Shown piece by piece: positions 52,550 through 63,189 of a stretch of DNA of 64,000 bases. Each line of letters begins with the position of its first letter. The first letter of the stretch is position 1. Position numbers and translations under genes: made by a program. The notes beneath the pieces were generated by a model. That model ran no database searches. It was given only the letters and a program-made list of their open reading frames with translations, and had not been told where the DNA came from. The stretch is taken from contig NZ_JNZS01000014.1 in NCBI RefSeq assembly GCF_000718515.1, forward strand, positions 1 to 64,000. The letters are read 5' to 3'. The stretch is from Micromonospora parva (lineage in GTDB: Bacteria > Actinomycetota > Actinomycetes > Mycobacteriales > Micromonosporaceae).

Positions 52550-52588
52550 CCCGGCCGGTGCGGCAGCGGACCTGCCGCACCGGCCGGG
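52550..52588 (-). terminator. Hairpin downstream of gltBD
   Basis: A perfect 17-bp GC stem with a 5-nt loop lies 10 bp beyond the gltD stop codon, closing the gltBD operon. Confidence 0.85.
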
Positions 52589-52598
52589 CGCCCGCAGC

Positions 52599-54134
52599 TC
52601 AGCGAGCGGCGAGAGCCTGCGCGTCCGGGCCCACCGGGGCCGGCAAGGCACCGACACCACCCAGATAGCCGTGGATGGCGGCGGCCGCCGCCCGCCCCTC
52701 GGCGATCGCCCAGACGATCAGCGAAGCGCCCCGGTGCATGTCACCGGCCACGAACACCCCGTCGGCGGCGGTCTGCCAGTCGTCGCGGGCGTCGACGGCG
52801 CCCCGCGGGTTGCGGGCCACGCCGAACTGGGCCAGCAGCGGCTGCTGCTCGGTGCCCTCGAAGCCGATCGCCAACAGCACCAGATCGGCCGGCAACTCCC
52901 GCTCGGAGCCCGGCACCACCGTGACGATCCGCCGGCCGTCGCGCTTCTCCACCGTCACCTCGGCGATCCGCACCGCCCGCACCTGACCGGTGCCGTCGTC
53001 CACGAACTCCTGCACCGCCACGGCGAAGACCCGCTCGCCGCCCTCCTCGTGCGCCGGGTAGCTGCGCAGCACCCACGGCCAGGTCGGCCACGGGTCCCGT
53101 GCCTCGTCGCGCTCCTGCGGCGGCTGCGGGTACAGGTCGAGCTGGTGCACGCCCGCGGCGCCCTGGCGGTGCGCCACCCCGAGGCAGTCGGCCGCCGTGT
53201 CACCACCACCGATGATCACCACGTGCTTGCCGGCCGCGTCGATCGGGGTGCCGTCGGGCAGCACCGCCCGCCCCGGCCGCCCCTCGCCGGTCACGGCGAC
53301 GCCCGGCTGGTCGGTGGTCGCGGTGGCGACCGCGCGATTCGCCGCGACCAGGTGCGCCATCGCCTGGTGTACGCCCCGAAGCGCCCGCCCGCGGGTCTCC
53401 GGGGTATCCCGGCCCTGCAACGCCCCACACGCCAGCAGCACCGCGTCGTGCTCGGCACGCAACTGCTCGGCGGTGACGTCCACCCCGACGTTCACGCCCG
53501 TACGGAAGCGCACCCCCTCGGCGGTGAGCTGCGCCAACCGGGCGTCGATGTGCCGCTTCTCCAACTTGAAGTCGGGGATGCCGTACCGGAGCAGACCACC
53601 GATCGCGTCGTCGCGCTCGTACACCGTCACCGCGTGACCGGCGCGGGCCAACTGCTGGGCGGCGGCGAGGCCGGCGGGCCCGGAGCCGACGACGGCGACC
53701 GACCGGCCCGACGGCGCCGGCACGGCGCGGGGGGTGAACCCACGCGCGGCGGCGGCGTCGGCGATCTCCACCTCGACCTGCTTGATGGTCACCGGTTGAC
53801 CGCCGGAGATGCCGAGCACGCAGGCCGCCTCGCAGGGCGCCGGGCAGAGCCGGCCGGTGAACTCCGGGAAGTTGTTGGTGGCGTGCAGCGACTCCACAGC
53901 GGCGTCCCAGTTGCCGGTGCGCACCAGGTCGTTCCAGTCCGGGATGCGGTTGCCCAGCGGGCAGCCGTCGTGACAGAACGGGATGCCGCAATCCATGCAC
54001 CGGGTGGCCTGCTCGCGGATGAGGTCCTCGCCGGCCGGCGGGTAGACCTCCCGCCAGTCGCTGATCCGCACCGGCACCGGGCGGCGGGCCGGCAGTCGCC
54101 GGTCGTAGCGCAGGAAACCGTTCGGGTCAGGCAC
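52599..54134 (-). CDS. gltD: Glutamate synthase small subunit
   Basis: NADPH-dependent GOGAT beta subunit, 511 aa. N-terminal cysteine clusters [14 protein letters not shown] and [12 protein letters not shown] bind two [4Fe-4S] centres. An FAD Rossmann motif ([17 protein letters not shown]) and an NADPH-binding motif ([15 protein letters not shown]) follow. It passes electrons from NADPH to GltB for glutamate formation from glutamine and 2-oxoglutarate. The GTG start overlaps the gltB stop by 8 bp. Confidence 0.97.
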   Translation of the reverse strand: MPDPNGFLRYDRRLPARRPVPVRISDWREVYPPAGEDLIREQATRCMDCGIPFCHDGCPLGNRIPDWNDLVRTGNWDAAVESLHATNNFPEFTGRLCPAPCEAACVLGISGGQPVTIKQVEVEIADAAAARGFTPRAVPAPSGRSVAVVGSGPAGLAAAQQLARAGHAVTVYERDDAIGGLLRYGIPDFKLEKRHIDARLAQLTAEGVRFRTGVNVGVDVTAEQLRAEHDAVLLACGALQGRDTPETRGRALRGVHQAMAHLVAANRAVATATTDQPGVAVTGEGRPGRAVLPDGTPIDAAGKHVVIIGGGDTAADCLGVAHRQGAAGVHQLDLYPQPPQERDEARDPWPTWPWVLRSYPAHEEGGERVFAVAVQEFVDDGTGQVRAVRIAEVTVEKRDGRRIVTVVPGSERELPADLVLLAIGFEGTEQQPLLAQFGVARNPRGAVDARDDWQTAADGVFVAGDMHRGASLIVWAIAEGRAAAAAIHGYLGGVGALPAPVGPDAQALAAR

Positions 54135-57100
54135 GTGCCACCTCCTGGGCAGCCACCCGCGGGGCGGGCGGCACCGGCATCGCCGGCACAGCGGGTGCGG
54201 TCAGTTCTGTCATGACCGCGTCGTCGACGTCGCGGCCGGCGGCTTCGGCGGCCCGCATGATCTCCAGCACCCGGCGGTAGTCGCGGGGCACCACGGCGGT
54301 GAACTCCGCGACCGCCTCCGGCCACCGCTTGAGCAGTTCCTCGGCGACCGCCGACCCGGTCTCGGCCACGTGCCGTTGGACCAGCTCGTGCAGCAGCGAC
54401 TGCTCCTGCTCGCCCAGCGGCATCAGGTCGACGAGCTCCGCGTTGACGCGGGCCCGGTCCAGGTGGTGCACGAACGCCGTGCCACCGGACATGCCGGCCG
54501 CGAAGTTCCGGCCGGTCGCGCCGAGCACCACCACCGTGCCACCGGTCATGTACTCGCACCCGTGGTCACCGACGCCCTCGACGACGGCGACCGCGCCGGA
54601 GTTGCGCACCGCGAACCGCTCCCCGACCCGGCCGCGGAGGAAGACCTCGCCCGCGGTGGCCCCGTACAGGATGGTGTTGCCGGCGATGATCTGGTCCTCC
54701 GCGCGCTGGCCGGGCGCGGCGTCCGCGTCGAGGAACGGCGCGGCGGCGTCCGGACGGACGATGAGGCGACCGCCGGAGAGGCCCTTGCCCACGTAGTCGT
54801 TGGCGTCGCCGTGCAGCCGCAGGGTCACCCCGCGCGGCAGGAACGCGCCGAACGACTGCCCGGCCGTGCCGTGCAGCACGAACTCGATGGTGTCCTCGGG
54901 CAGGCCGGCACCCCCGAAACGGCGGGTCACCTCCCCGCCGAGCATCGCGCCGACGCTGCGGTGCTCGTTGCGCACCGCCACCTCGACCCGCACCGGCGCG
55001 CCCTCGGCCAGCGCCGGACGGGCCAGCGCGATCAGCTCGTTGTCCAGCGCGTGCTCCAGGCCGTGGTCCTGCGCCCGGACCCCGCGCCGGGCCGCGCCGG
55101 CCGGCAGTTCGGGCAGGTGCAGGACGGGTGCCAGGTCCAGTCCGTGCGCCTTCCAGTGCGTCACCGCCGGGGCGACGTCGAGCAGCTCGGACTGCCCGAT
55201 CGCCTCCTCGATGGACCGGAAGCCCAGCTCGGCCAGGTACCCCCGGACCTCCTCGGCGAGGAACAGGAAGAAGTTCTCCACGAACTCCGGCTTACCGGTG
55301 AACCGCTCCCGCAGCACCGGGTTCTGCGTGGCGATGCCGACCGGGCAGGTGTCCAGGTGACACACCCGCATCATGACGCAGCCCTCGACGATCAGCGGCG
55401 CGGTCGCGAAGCCGAACTCCTCCGCGCCGAGCAGCGCCGCGATCAGCACGTCCCGGCCGGTCTTGAGCTGACCGTCGACCTGCACGGTGACCCGGTCACG
55501 CAGCTTGTTGAGCAGCAGCGTCTGCTGGGCCTCGGCCAGCCCCAGCTCCCACGGGGTGCCGGCGTGCTTGAGCGAGTTCAGCGGAGACGCGCCCGTGCCG
55601 CCGTCGTGCCCGGAGATGAGGATGACGTCGGCCTTCAACTTGGCCACGCCGGCAGCGACCGTGCCGACACCCACCTCGCTGACCAGCTTGACGTGCACCC
55701 GGGCGGCCGGGTTGACGCACTTCAGGTCGTGGACGAGCTGCGCCAGGTCCTCGATGGAGTAGATGTCGTGGTGCGGCGGCGGAGAGATCAGACCCACGCC
55801 GGGGGTGGCGTGCCGGGTCCGGGCGATCCACGGCCAGACCTTGTTGCCGGGCAGCTGACCACCCTCGCCCGGCTTGGCGCCCTGGGCCATCTTGATCTGG
55901 AGGTCGTCGGCGTTGACCAGGTATTCGCTGGTCACGCCGAACCGGCCGCTGGCGATCTGCTTGACCGCCGAACGGCGGGCCGGATCGTGCAGCCGATCGA
56001 CGTCCTCGCCGCCCTCGCCGGTGTTGGACTTGCCGCCGAGCCGGTTCATGGCGATGGCCAGCGTCTCGTGCGCCTCCGCCGAGATCGACCCGTACGACAT
56101 GGCGCCCGTGGCGAACCGCTTGACGATCTCGGAGGCCGGCTCGACCTCGTCCAGGGGCACCGCCGGGCGGACCCCGGTACGCAGGGTGAACAGCCCGCGC
56201 AGCGAACCGGCCTGCGCGGCGAGCGCGTCGACTTTCGCCGTGTACTGGCGGAACACGTCGTACTGCCGGCTGCGGGTGGCGTGCTGGAGCAGGAAGACCG
56301 TCTCCGGGTTGAACAGGTGCAGCTCACCCTCGCGGCGCCACTGGTACTCGCCGCCGACCTCCAGCCGGTCGGAAGCCGCCGCGCCGGCCGGCGGCCAGGC
56401 CAGCGCGTGCCGGGCGGCCACCTCGGTGTGCACGCCCGCGAGACCCACCCCGCCGATGCGGCTGGGGGTGCCCCGGAAGTAACGCTCGACCAGCCGGGTG
56501 TCCAGGCCGACCGCCTCGAAGACCTGCGCCCCGCAGTACGAGGAGACCGTCGAGATGCCCATCTTGGACATGATCTTCAGGACGCCCTTGCCGAGCGCCT
56601 TGGCGTAGTTGCGCACCGCGGCGGCGGGCTCGATGCCGGCCAGCGCGCCGGTGGAGATCAGATCCTCCACCGACTCGAACGCCAGGTACGGGTTGACCGC
56701 CGCCGCGCCGTAGCCGATCAGCACCGCCGCGTGGTGCACCTCCCGGCAGTCGCCGGACTCGACGATCAGCGCCGCCTGCGTACGTGTCTGCTCCCGCACC
56801 AGGTGCTGGTGCACGGCGGCGGTGAGCAGCAGCGACGGGATCGGTGCCAGGTCGGCGTTGGAGTCCCGGTCGGAGAGCACCAGGATGCGCACGCCGTCCT
56901 CGATCGCCTCGGAGACGTGCCGGCAGATCTCGGTCAGCCGTGCCTTGATCCCGGCGGCCCCCTCCCTGATCCGGTACAGCCCGGAGACCCGCACCGCCTT
57001 GAAGCCGGGCAGGTCGCCGTCCTCGTCGATGGAGAGGATCTTCGCCAGCTCGTCGTTGTCGATGATCGGATGCGGGAGCACGATCTGCCGACAGCTCGCC

Positions 57101-58839
57101 GCGCCCGGGTCGAGCAGGTTGCCCTCCGGCCCGATGGTCGACGCCAGGCTGGTCACCAGCTCCTCGCGGATGGCGTCCAGCGGCGGGTTGGTGACCTGGG
57201 CGAAGAGCTGGTGGAAGTAGTCGTAGAGCAGCCGCGGCCGGGTCGACAGCGGCGCGATCGGGGTGTCCGTACCCATCGAGCCGAGCGGCTCGGCGCCGGT
57301 GCGGGCCATCGGCGCGAGCAGGATCTTCAGCTCCTCCTCGGTGTAGCCGAAGGTCTGCTGCCGGCGGCGCACCGAGTCGTGCGTGTAGACGGTGTGCTCG
57401 CGGGCCGGCAGGTCGTTCAGCTCGATCAGCCCGGCGTGCAGCCACTCGCCGTACGGCTCGGCGGCGGCCAACTCGGATTTGATCTCCTCGTCGTGCACGA
57501 TCCGCCCGGCCACGGTGTCGACCAGGAACATCCGGCCCGGCTGGAGCCGCCCCTTCGCGACCACGTGGGCCGGGTCGAGGTCGAGGACGCCCGCCTCTGA
57601 GCCGAGCACCACGAGCCCGTCGTCGGTCTGCCACCAGCGCCCCGGGCGCAGCCCGTTGCGGTCCAGCACCGCGCCGACGATCTCGCCGTCGGTGAACGCC
57701 ACCGAGGCCGGACCGTCCCACGGCTCCATCAGGCTGGCGTGGAAGCGGTAGAAGGCACGCTTGGCCGGGTCCATCCCGGGGTCGTTCTCCCAGGCCTCCG
57801 GAATCATCATGAGCACCGCGTGCGGCAGGCTCCGCCCGGCCAGGTGCAGCAGCTCCAGGACCTCGTCGAAGTTCGCCGAGTCGGAGGCGGCGGGCGTGCA
57901 GACCGGGAAGATCCGCCGGATGTTGCCCGGCACGTTCGGCGAGCGCAGCAGCGCCTCACGGGCCTGCATCCAGTTGCGGTTGCCCCGGATCGTGTTGATC
58001 TCGCCGTTGTGGGCGATGAACCGGTACGGGTGCGCCAGCGGCCAGGACGGGAAGGTGTTGGTGGAGAAGCGGGAGTGCACCAGCGCGATGGCGCTCTCCA
58101 CCCGCTCGTCGCGCAGGTCGGGATAGAACGCCGGCAACTGGTCCGGCGTGAGCATGCCCTTGTAGACCATGGTGCGGCTGGACAGCGACGGGAAGTACGC
58201 CGGAACGCCCCGCTCGGCGGTCTCCCGTTCGGCCTGCTTGCGCAGACAGAACGCCACCCGGTCCAGCTCGATGCCGCGCAGCGGGGAGCCGGCCGGCCCG
58301 CCGGGCGCGTCGGTCAGCCGGTGCGCGGCCAGGAAGATCTGCCGGACCCGGGGCATCGCCGCCAGGGCGGTCTCGCCCAGGTCACCCGCGTCGGTCGGCA
58401 CGTCCCGCCAGCCGAGCAGATCGGCGCCCTCGACCAGCGCGTACTTCTCGACCACCCGCCGGGCACGCGCCTCGGCGGCATCGTCGTCGGGAAGGAACAC
58501 CAGCCCGGTGGCGTACTCGCCCGCCGGGGGAAGCGCGACGTCGGCCACCGCGCGCAGGAACGCGTCGGGCACCTGGATCATGATGCCGGCGCCGTCGCCG
58601 GTGTTCGGTTCCGCGCCGCGGGCGCCCCGGTGGTCCAGCCGACAGAGCGCGCCGAGCCCGTTGGCGACGACCGAGTGGGAACGCCGGCCGTGCAGGTCCG
58701 CCACGAAGGCCACGCCGCAGGCATCGTGCTCCTGCGCTGGGTCGTAGAGGCCCTGGGCGGCCGGACGGGGGTGGGGCGTCGGGGACGCCTGCGGGCTGTG
58801 CGGGTGCGGCTGTGCTGTGTCCGCGTACGGCTGAGCCAC
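54127..58839 (-). CDS. gltB: Glutamate synthase large subunit
   Basis: GOGAT alpha subunit, about 1570 aa. The catalytic Cys of the class II glutamine amidotransferase domain is in EHDACGVAF, so a propeptide of about 40 residues must be removed. The central and FMN domains follow, with the [3Fe-4S] cysteines in [15 protein letters not shown]. The C-terminal GXGXG beta-helix has [23 protein letters not shown] 58839 is chosen because AGGAGG stands four bases upstream; a GTG at 58857 adds six residues. It is the first gene of gltBD, central for ammonia assimilation. The divergent gap to the GNAT gene should hold the promoter. Confidence 0.97.
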   Translation of the reverse strand: MAQPYADTAQPHPHSPQASPTPHPRPAAQGLYDPAQEHDACGVAFVADLHGRRSHSVVANGLGALCRLDHRGARGAEPNTGDGAGIMIQVPDAFLRAVADVALPPAGEYATGLVFLPDDDAAEARARRVVEKYALVEGADLLGWRDVPTDAGDLGETALAAMPRVRQIFLAAHRLTDAPGGPAGSPLRGIELDRVAFCLRKQAERETAERGVPAYFPSLSSRTMVYKGMLTPDQLPAFYPDLRDERVESAIALVHSRFSTNTFPSWPLAHPYRFIAHNGEINTIRGNRNWMQAREALLRSPNVPGNIRRIFPVCTPAASDSANFDEVLELLHLAGRSLPHAVLMMIPEAWENDPGMDPAKRAFYRFHASLMEPWDGPASVAFTDGEIVGAVLDRNGLRPGRWWQTDDGLVVLGSEAGVLDLDPAHVVAKGRLQPGRMFLVDTVAGRIVHDEEIKSELAAAEPYGEWLHAGLIELNDLPAREHTVYTHDSVRRRQQTFGYTEEELKILLAPMARTGAEPLGSMGTDTPIAPLSTRPRLLYDYFHQLFAQVTNPPLDAIREELVTSLASTIGPEGNLLDPGAASCRQIVLPHPIIDNDELAKILSIDEDGDLPGFKAVRVSGLYRIREGAAGIKARLTEICRHVSEAIEDGVRILVLSDRDSNADLAPIPSLLLTAAVHQHLVREQTRTQAALIVESGDCREVHHAAVLIGYGAAAVNPYLAFESVEDLISTGALAGIEPAAAVRNYAKALGKGVLKIMSKMGISTVSSYCGAQVFEAVGLDTRLVERYFRGTPSRIGGVGLAGVHTEVAARHALAWPPAGAAASDRLEVGGEYQWRREGELHLFNPETVFLLQHATRSRQYDVFRQYTAKVDALAAQAGSLRGLFTLRTGVRPAVPLDEVEPASEIVKRFATGAMSYGSISAEAHETLAIAMNRLGGKSNTGEGGEDVDRLHDPARRSAVKQIASGRFGVTSEYLVNADDLQIKMAQGAKPGEGGQLPGNKVWPWIARTRHATPGVGLISPPPHHDIYSIEDLAQLVHDLKCVNPAARVHVKLVSEVGVGTVAAGVAKLKADVILISGHDGGTGASPLNSLKHAGTPWELGLAEAQQTLLLNKLRDRVTVQVDGQLKTGRDVLIAALLGAEEFGFATAPLIVEGCVMMRVCHLDTCPVGIATQNPVLRERFTGKPEFVENFFLFLAEEVRGYLAELGFRSIEEAIGQSELLDVAPAVTHWKAHGLDLAPVLHLPELPAGAARRGVRAQDHGLEHALDNELIALARPALAEGAPVRVEVAVRNEHRSVGAMLGGEVTRRFGGAGLPEDTIEFVLHGTAGQSFGAFLPRGVTLRLHGDANDYVGKGLSGGRLIVRPDAAAPFLDADAAPGQRAEDQIIAGNTILYGATAGEVFLRGRVGERFAVRNSGAVAVVEGVGDHGCEYMTGGTVVVLGATGRNFAAGMSGGTAFVHHLDRARVNAELVDLMPLGEQEQSLLHELVQRHVAETGSAVAEELLKRWPEAVAEFTAVVPRDYRRVLEIMRAAEAAGRDVDDAVMTELTAPAVPAMPVPPAPRVAAQEVARA

Positions 58840-58983
58840 CGGGCCTCCTGTCGTCACTCAGGTTGGATCATGATGGGGACGACGTCGGCCCGTGGGTCTA
58901 TTGAGTCTACGTTAGGGCCGGGGTCGCACGGCCACCCGAGATTGATCACACCGTCCACTGGCTGGGACGTGTAGTCTCGCGCG

Positions 58984-59829
58984 GTGGATCCGCTACACAA
59001 GCACGTCTTCGACCGGTTGGAACGCTTCTACGACGCGGTGCCCCGCGACGCCGCCGGTGCGGAGGAGCATGGTGGGCTGGTGCTGTTCGTCCGCGATGGC
59101 GCCGGGTGGCCGTTCTACGCCCGCCCGCGCATCGACGCCACCGAGCCGCCGTCGCTCGCCGACGTGACGTCGGTCCGCGAGCGCCAGCGGAAGCTGGGTC
59201 TGCCGGAAGCCTTCGAGTGGGTGCACGAGACGACGCCCGAGCTGCTGGCGGTGGCCCGCTCGGCGGGGCTGAACGTGCTGGAGGCGCCGCTGATGGTGCT
59301 CGACCCCAGCGCGCTGCCCGACCCGGCGACGCTGTCCGACACGGCGGTGCGGGTGCTGGCGGCGGACTCCCCCGGCTTCGCCGCCGATGTCGCCGCCCGG
59401 CGTGCGGTGGCAGCGGTGTCGTTCGCCGCCGCCGGCACCGCGCGCGGTGAGGCCGGCCCGGCCGAGCGCGACGCCGCCGTCACCGAACTCGAACTGGCCG
59501 CGCTCGACGAGGAGCGCGCCCGGATCGCCGACGGCCGGCGGATCTCCGCGCTGGCCGGCACGCCGACCGAGGGCGCGCTGGCCAGCGGCATGGCGATGCG
59601 GGTGGACGACGTCGCGGAGATCGCCGGGGTGGCCACCCTGCCGTCCGCCCGGCGACGCGGGCTGGGCGCCGCGCTCACCGCCACCCTGGCCCGGGAACTG
59701 CTGACCGCCGGCACCGACCTGGTCTTCCTCTCCGCCGGCAGCGAGGAGATCGCGCGGGTCTACCTGCGGGTCGGCTTCCGCCGCATCGGCACCGCCTGCA
59801 TCGCCGAACCCGCCGCCCTCATCTCCTGA
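58984..59829 (+). CDS. GNAT-family N-acetyltransferase
   Basis: A 281-aa protein whose last 110 residues form a GNAT acetyltransferase domain: acetyl-CoA motif A is VATLPSARRRGLGAALTATL, and motif B ends VYLRVGFRRIGTACIAEP. The first 170 residues are an N-terminal extension with an acidic surface (VRERQRKLGLPEAFEWVHE), known from other actinobacterial GNATs. The substrate is unknown. The GTG at 58984 starts 145 bp from divergent gltB. Confidence 0.87.
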   Translation: MDPLHKHVFDRLERFYDAVPRDAAGAEEHGGLVLFVRDGAGWPFYARPRIDATEPPSLADVTSVRERQRKLGLPEAFEWVHETTPELLAVARSAGLNVLEAPLMVLDPSALPDPATLSDTAVRVLAADSPGFAADVAARRAVAAVSFAAAGTARGEAGPAERDAAVTELELAALDEERARIADGRRISALAGTPTEGALASGMAMRVDDVAEIAGVATLPSARRRGLGAALTATLARELLTAGTDLVFLSAGSEEIARVYLRVGFRRIGTACIAEPAALIS

Positions 59830-59865
59830 CCCGCCGCGCCCGCCTGCCCTGCCCGGCGACCGAGG

Positions 59866-61053
59866 TCAGGTCGGTGGGCGCCACTGCGCGGCGGAGGCGG
59901 CGGCGCTGGAGAGCAGCCGCGAGTTGATCGTGCCGAGGGCGGCGTCCCGGGCGCGCAGCGCCAGCCGGCCCCGGGTCTGCAGCACCGCCGACATCCGCCG
60001 GGTCTGCCGGACCACCGTCGCGGCCCGGGGACGGCGCACCCGGTCGTACGCCACGACGGCGTCGGGCAGCCGCGCCTCCCGCAGCAGCGAGGAGAGGGTG
60101 GCGGCGTCCTCGAACGCGAGGCAGGCGCCCTGTCCGAGGTGCGGCGGCATGGCGTGCGCCGCGTCGCCGAGCAGCACCACCCCACCGGGACCGACCGGAA
60201 AGCCGTACGCCCGGGGCAGCGGGCGCAGCTCGCGAACCTCCTGCTGGACCAGGTCGGCCGGGTTGGTGGCCTCGAGCAGCGCGCCGACCGGCGCCGGCCA
60301 GTCCGCGTACCAGCGGCGCAGCAGGGCGAGCTGGGTCTCCGGTGGTTCCGGGCGTGGCGCGCCGGCGGCGGTGGCCACCCAGTAGATGCCGCCACGGCTG
60401 GACCCGCCCGAGGAACCGCGCTCACCCAGCGACGCGGCCACGAACCGGTAACCCGCGCCGAGAATCTCACCGGCCAACGGCTGGTCGTCGGGGAGTCGAG
60501 GGGCCTGGTACCAGGGGATGACGGCCCGCCAGGCGGCGCACCCGGAGCTGACCACCCGGGACTCGGGTGCGAGTTGGCGGCGGATGCCGCTGTCCGTGCC
60601 GTCGGCGGCGACCACCAGATCGGCCTCGATGGTGTGCCGCCCGTCGCTGACGCCCGGTCGCTCGCCCGGCTCGACACGGACGTGGCGCACCGTCACCCCG
60701 GTCCGCAGCTCGACCCGGTCACCGAGGCCGGCGATCAACGCGTCGTGCAGGTCCTCCCGGTGCACCACCACCGGCATCCGGTCGGCCGGGATCGGCCGGG
60801 GCTGCACCAGCCAGTGCCCGTCCGGGCGACGGACGCCACCGTCGGGCAACGGGGTGGCGATGGCGGCCAGCCCGGCGCCGAGACCGAGGGCCTGCAGCGC
60901 GCGGACACCGTTGGGCCAGAGCACCACGGCGGTCGGCTCGGGGCGAACCCGTTCGGCGCGTTCCAACACTGTGACCTGCCAGCCGGAACGGGCCAGCGCG
61001 CCGGCCACCGCGAGGCCACCGACCCCTGCGCCGACCACCACCGCGCTTCGCAT
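59866..61053 (-). CDS. FAD-dependent aromatic-type monooxygenase
   Basis: Group A flavoprotein monooxygenase, 395 aa. FAD dinucleotide motif VVVGAGVGGLAVAGALARSG, the DG motif DLVVAADGTDSGIRR, and the GD motif VLLGDAAHAMPPHLGQG are all intact. It probably hydroxylates a small aromatic or similar molecule using NAD(P)H and O2. The start lies 15 bp downstream of the lgt stop, so the two share a transcript, though the functions look unrelated. Confidence 0.92.
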   Translation of the reverse strand: MRSAVVVGAGVGGLAVAGALARSGWQVTVLERAERVRPEPTAVVLWPNGVRALQALGLGAGLAAIATPLPDGGVRRPDGHWLVQPRPIPADRMPVVVHREDLHDALIAGLGDRVELRTGVTVRHVRVEPGERPGVSDGRHTIEADLVVAADGTDSGIRRQLAPESRVVSSGCAAWRAVIPWYQAPRLPDDQPLAGEILGAGYRFVAASLGERGSSGGSSRGGIYWVATAAGAPRPEPPETQLALLRRWYADWPAPVGALLEATNPADLVQQEVRELRPLPRAYGFPVGPGGVVLLGDAAHAMPPHLGQGACLAFEDAATLSSLLREARLPDAVVAYDRVRRPRAATVVRQTRRMSAVLQTRGRLALRARDAALGTINSRLLSSAAASAAQWRPPT

Positions 61054-61068
61054 CGGTGCCGCCTCCGC

Positions 61069-62247
61069 TCAGCTGTCCCGGTCGGCGGGACGCGCGCCAG
61101 TGGCGTCGGCCCGCTCGGTGCGCTCTGCGGACGGCTCGTCCGTCGGCTCGTCGTCGCGCGACGCGACGTCGGCGGGAACCGTGTCGCCGGACGGCTCGCC
61201 GTCGTCCGGCCGGGCGTCGTCGGCGCTCGTCGGCGGTACGACGCCGGTGTCCCGCCAGGCGGCGTACTGCTCCTCGCTCACCACCCGGTACCCCTCCGGC
61301 GCGGCGGCCCGCGCGGGGGTCTCCCGCTCGGAGAGGTCGACCTGGGAGAGGTCGGAGGTGGGGGGCGGGGTCGTCGTCGCCGCGCCCAGCGGGATCAGGT
61401 AGTCCCGAGGGCCGCGCACCCGGACGAAGTAGATCAGGGCACCGAGGAAGACCAGGGCGGCGGTCCAGACGTTGAGGCGCACGCCGAGGATCTGGTTGGC
61501 CTCGTCGGTGCGCATCAGCTCGATCCAGAACCGGCCGGCGGTGTAACCCATCACGTAGAGCGCGAACGCCCGGCCCCGGCCCAGCTTGAGCCGGCGGTCG
61601 AGGATGAGCACCAGGGCCACCACGCCGAGGTTCCACAGCGCCTCGTAGAGGAAGGTGGGCTGGTAGAGGCCCGGTTCGAGGATGGGCTGCCCGGCGTCGT
61701 CACGCAGCGCGTGGCCGGGGTTGTCCGGGTCCATCCGATGGATCTCCAGACCCCACGGCAGTGTGGTCCGGGCACCGAAGAGTTCGTTGTTGAACCAGTT
61801 GCCGACCCGGCCGACCGCCTGGGCCAGCGGCAGCCCGGGGGCCAGCGCGTCGGCCACCACGCTGAACGGAATGCCGAGTTGCCGGGCGGCGATCCACGCG
61901 CCGACCGCCCCACCGGCGACAGCACCCCAGATGCCGAGACCGCCCTCCCAGATGGCGAACGCCTTCATCGGGTCCCCACCGGCGCCGAAGTACTTCTCGG
62001 GTGAGGTGATCACGTGGTAGATCCGGGCGCCGATGATGCCCGCGGGCACCGCCCAGACGGCGATGTCGAGCACCGCGCCGGGCGCGACGCCGCGTTGCCG
62101 CAGCCGACGCTCCGTCACCCAGCAGGCCAGCACGATGCCGGCGATGATGCAGAGCGCGTAGGCCCGGATCGGCACCGGCCCGAGCTGCCAGACCGCGGTG
62201 CTGGGACTGGGCAGGGCCGCCTGGGGAGAGAGCGAGGCGAGGGTCAC
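61069..62247 (-). CDS. lgt: Prolipoprotein diacylglyceryl transferase
   Basis: Membrane enzyme that transfers diacylglyceryl from phosphatidylglycerol to the lipobox Cys of prolipoproteins, 392 aa. About seven membrane helices; the signature PLAQAVGRVGNWFNNELFG and the His/Arg region RIYHVI are present. An acidic, Ser/Asp-rich C-terminal extension of about 90 residues, cytoplasmic, exceeds the E. coli length (291 aa), as in other actinobacteria. GTG 62247 is chosen because it precedes LASLSPQAALPSPS just before helix 1; longer frames lack support. It follows trpA as in mycobacteria, but a Nudix gene on the other strand now separates them. Confidence 0.95.
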   Translation of the reverse strand: MTLASLSPQAALPSPSTAVWQLGPVPIRAYALCIIAGIVLACWVTERRLRQRGVAPGAVLDIAVWAVPAGIIGARIYHVITSPEKYFGAGGDPMKAFAIWEGGLGIWGAVAGGAVGAWIAARQLGIPFSVVADALAPGLPLAQAVGRVGNWFNNELFGARTTLPWGLEIHRMDPDNPGHALRDDAGQPILEPGLYQPTFLYEALWNLGVVALVLILDRRLKLGRGRAFALYVMGYTAGRFWIELMRTDEANQILGVRLNVWTAALVFLGALIYFVRVRGPRDYLIPLGAATTTPPPTSDLSQVDLSERETPARAAAPEGYRVVSEEQYAAWRDTGVVPPTSADDARPDDGEPSGDTVPADVASRDDEPTDEPSAERTERADATGARPADRDS

Positions 62248-62349
62248 GGGTGCACACGCTACCGCTGCACACCCCCGCAGCGGCACCCCGGGCGGCGGGA
62301 GCGCGCATCCCGATGACTTCTGGTTTGCACCGTCGTAGGCTCTTTGTCC

Positions 62350-63051
62350 ATGAGCGCGCTCACCTGGGCGGTCGCCGCGGTCGTCACCGACGACACCGGT
62401 CGGGTGCTGCTCTGTCAGCAGGGCCGGGGCACCCGCCGCTACGCGTTGCCCGGCGGGCGGCTGCGTCCGGCCGAGGGCCCGGTGCGGGCCGCCCTCCGGG
62501 ACATCCGCGCGGAGACCGGCTGGGACATCGAACTGGTCGACCTGGTCGGCGTCTACCACCTTGCCGGCCCGGCCGGGGTGGCCGCCGCCGGACGCGCCGG
62601 GCCGCTGCCGGACGTCCTCGCGCACGTGTTCCGGGCCCGCGCGGCCGGGGTCCGACCCGCCTGCGACCCACCGCCGGGCTGCCGGTTGTCCTGGCACTCC
62701 CCCGACGCGCTGCCCGCGGTGGTCACCCCACTCACCCGGGCCGCCGTCACCGACGCGACCGCCGGCCGCTCCGGGGTGCTCCGCGACGTCCCCTGGGCAC
62801 CCGACACCGCCGACCCCGCGTCACTCCCGGCGGCTCGGCCCGCCGAGGAGGGCCGGCCGCCAGCCGACCAGGGCACGCAGCCGCCGCGGACCAGCCAGGA
62901 CAGGCAGTCGCCCGGGACCAGCCAGGACGGGCAGCGGCCCGGCACCGGCCAGGACGGGCAGCGGCCCGGCACCGGCCAGGACGGGCAGCCGGGGGCGGGG
63001 CAGCCGCCGGAGCAACGCGGCGAGGCCGCGAACCCGTCCCTGCACCCCTGA
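62350..63051 (+). CDS. Nudix-like hydrolase with degenerate box and repeat tail
   Basis: A 233-aa protein. Residues 1-140 form a Nudix fold, but the Nudix box reads GRLRPAEGPVRAALRDIRAE: the catalytic RE is RD and the first Glu of EE is Ala. Metal binding may be weakened. The C-terminal 70 residues are hydrophilic and contain four 9-residue repeats of the form GTGQDGQRP, encoded by 27-bp direct repeats. The ATG at 62350 has a TTG alternative two codons upstream. The gene lies between lgt and trpA on the opposite strand. Confidence 0.8.
   Translation: MSALTWAVAAVVTDDTGRVLLCQQGRGTRRYALPGGRLRPAEGPVRAALRDIRAETGWDIELVDLVGVYHLAGPAGVAAAGRAGPLPDVLAHVFRARAAGVRPACDPPPGCRLSWHSPDALPAVVTPLTRAAVTDATAGRSGVLRDVPWAPDTADPASLPAARPAEEGRPPADQGTQPPRTSQDRQSPGTSQDGQRPGTGQDGQRPGTGQDGQPGAGQPPEQRGEAANPSLHP
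62888..62995 (+). repeat. 27-bp tandem repeat in Nudix tail
   Basis: Four imperfect copies of a 27-bp unit start at 62888, 62915, 62942 and 62969; the last two are nearly identical and keep the reading frame. They encode Gly/Gln/Asp-rich repeats. Slippage at this place would change tail length by nine residues. Confidence 0.8.
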
Positions 63052-63189
63052 CAAGCAGCAACCGTTCCGAGCTTCGTCGCGTGCCCGCAGACACCTTCGC
63101 CGCCGCCTCATGCGAATGAGCGACAGGCAAAATGCCCCCACGCGGCGCGGACGGCCGCCGCGAGCGGCGAGGGGTCGTCGAGGGCGGGC

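Noticed and set aside
54370..57600. Very long open frame (over 1000 codons) antisense to gltB
   Set aside because: It is rich in Arg, Gly, Gln and Val with no domain or ribosome site. Long antisense frames are expected at this G+C, and gltB is unmistakable.
62888..62995. CRISPR-like regular repeats
   Set aside because: The 27-bp units are contiguous without spacers, keep a reading frame, and encode a repeat tail.
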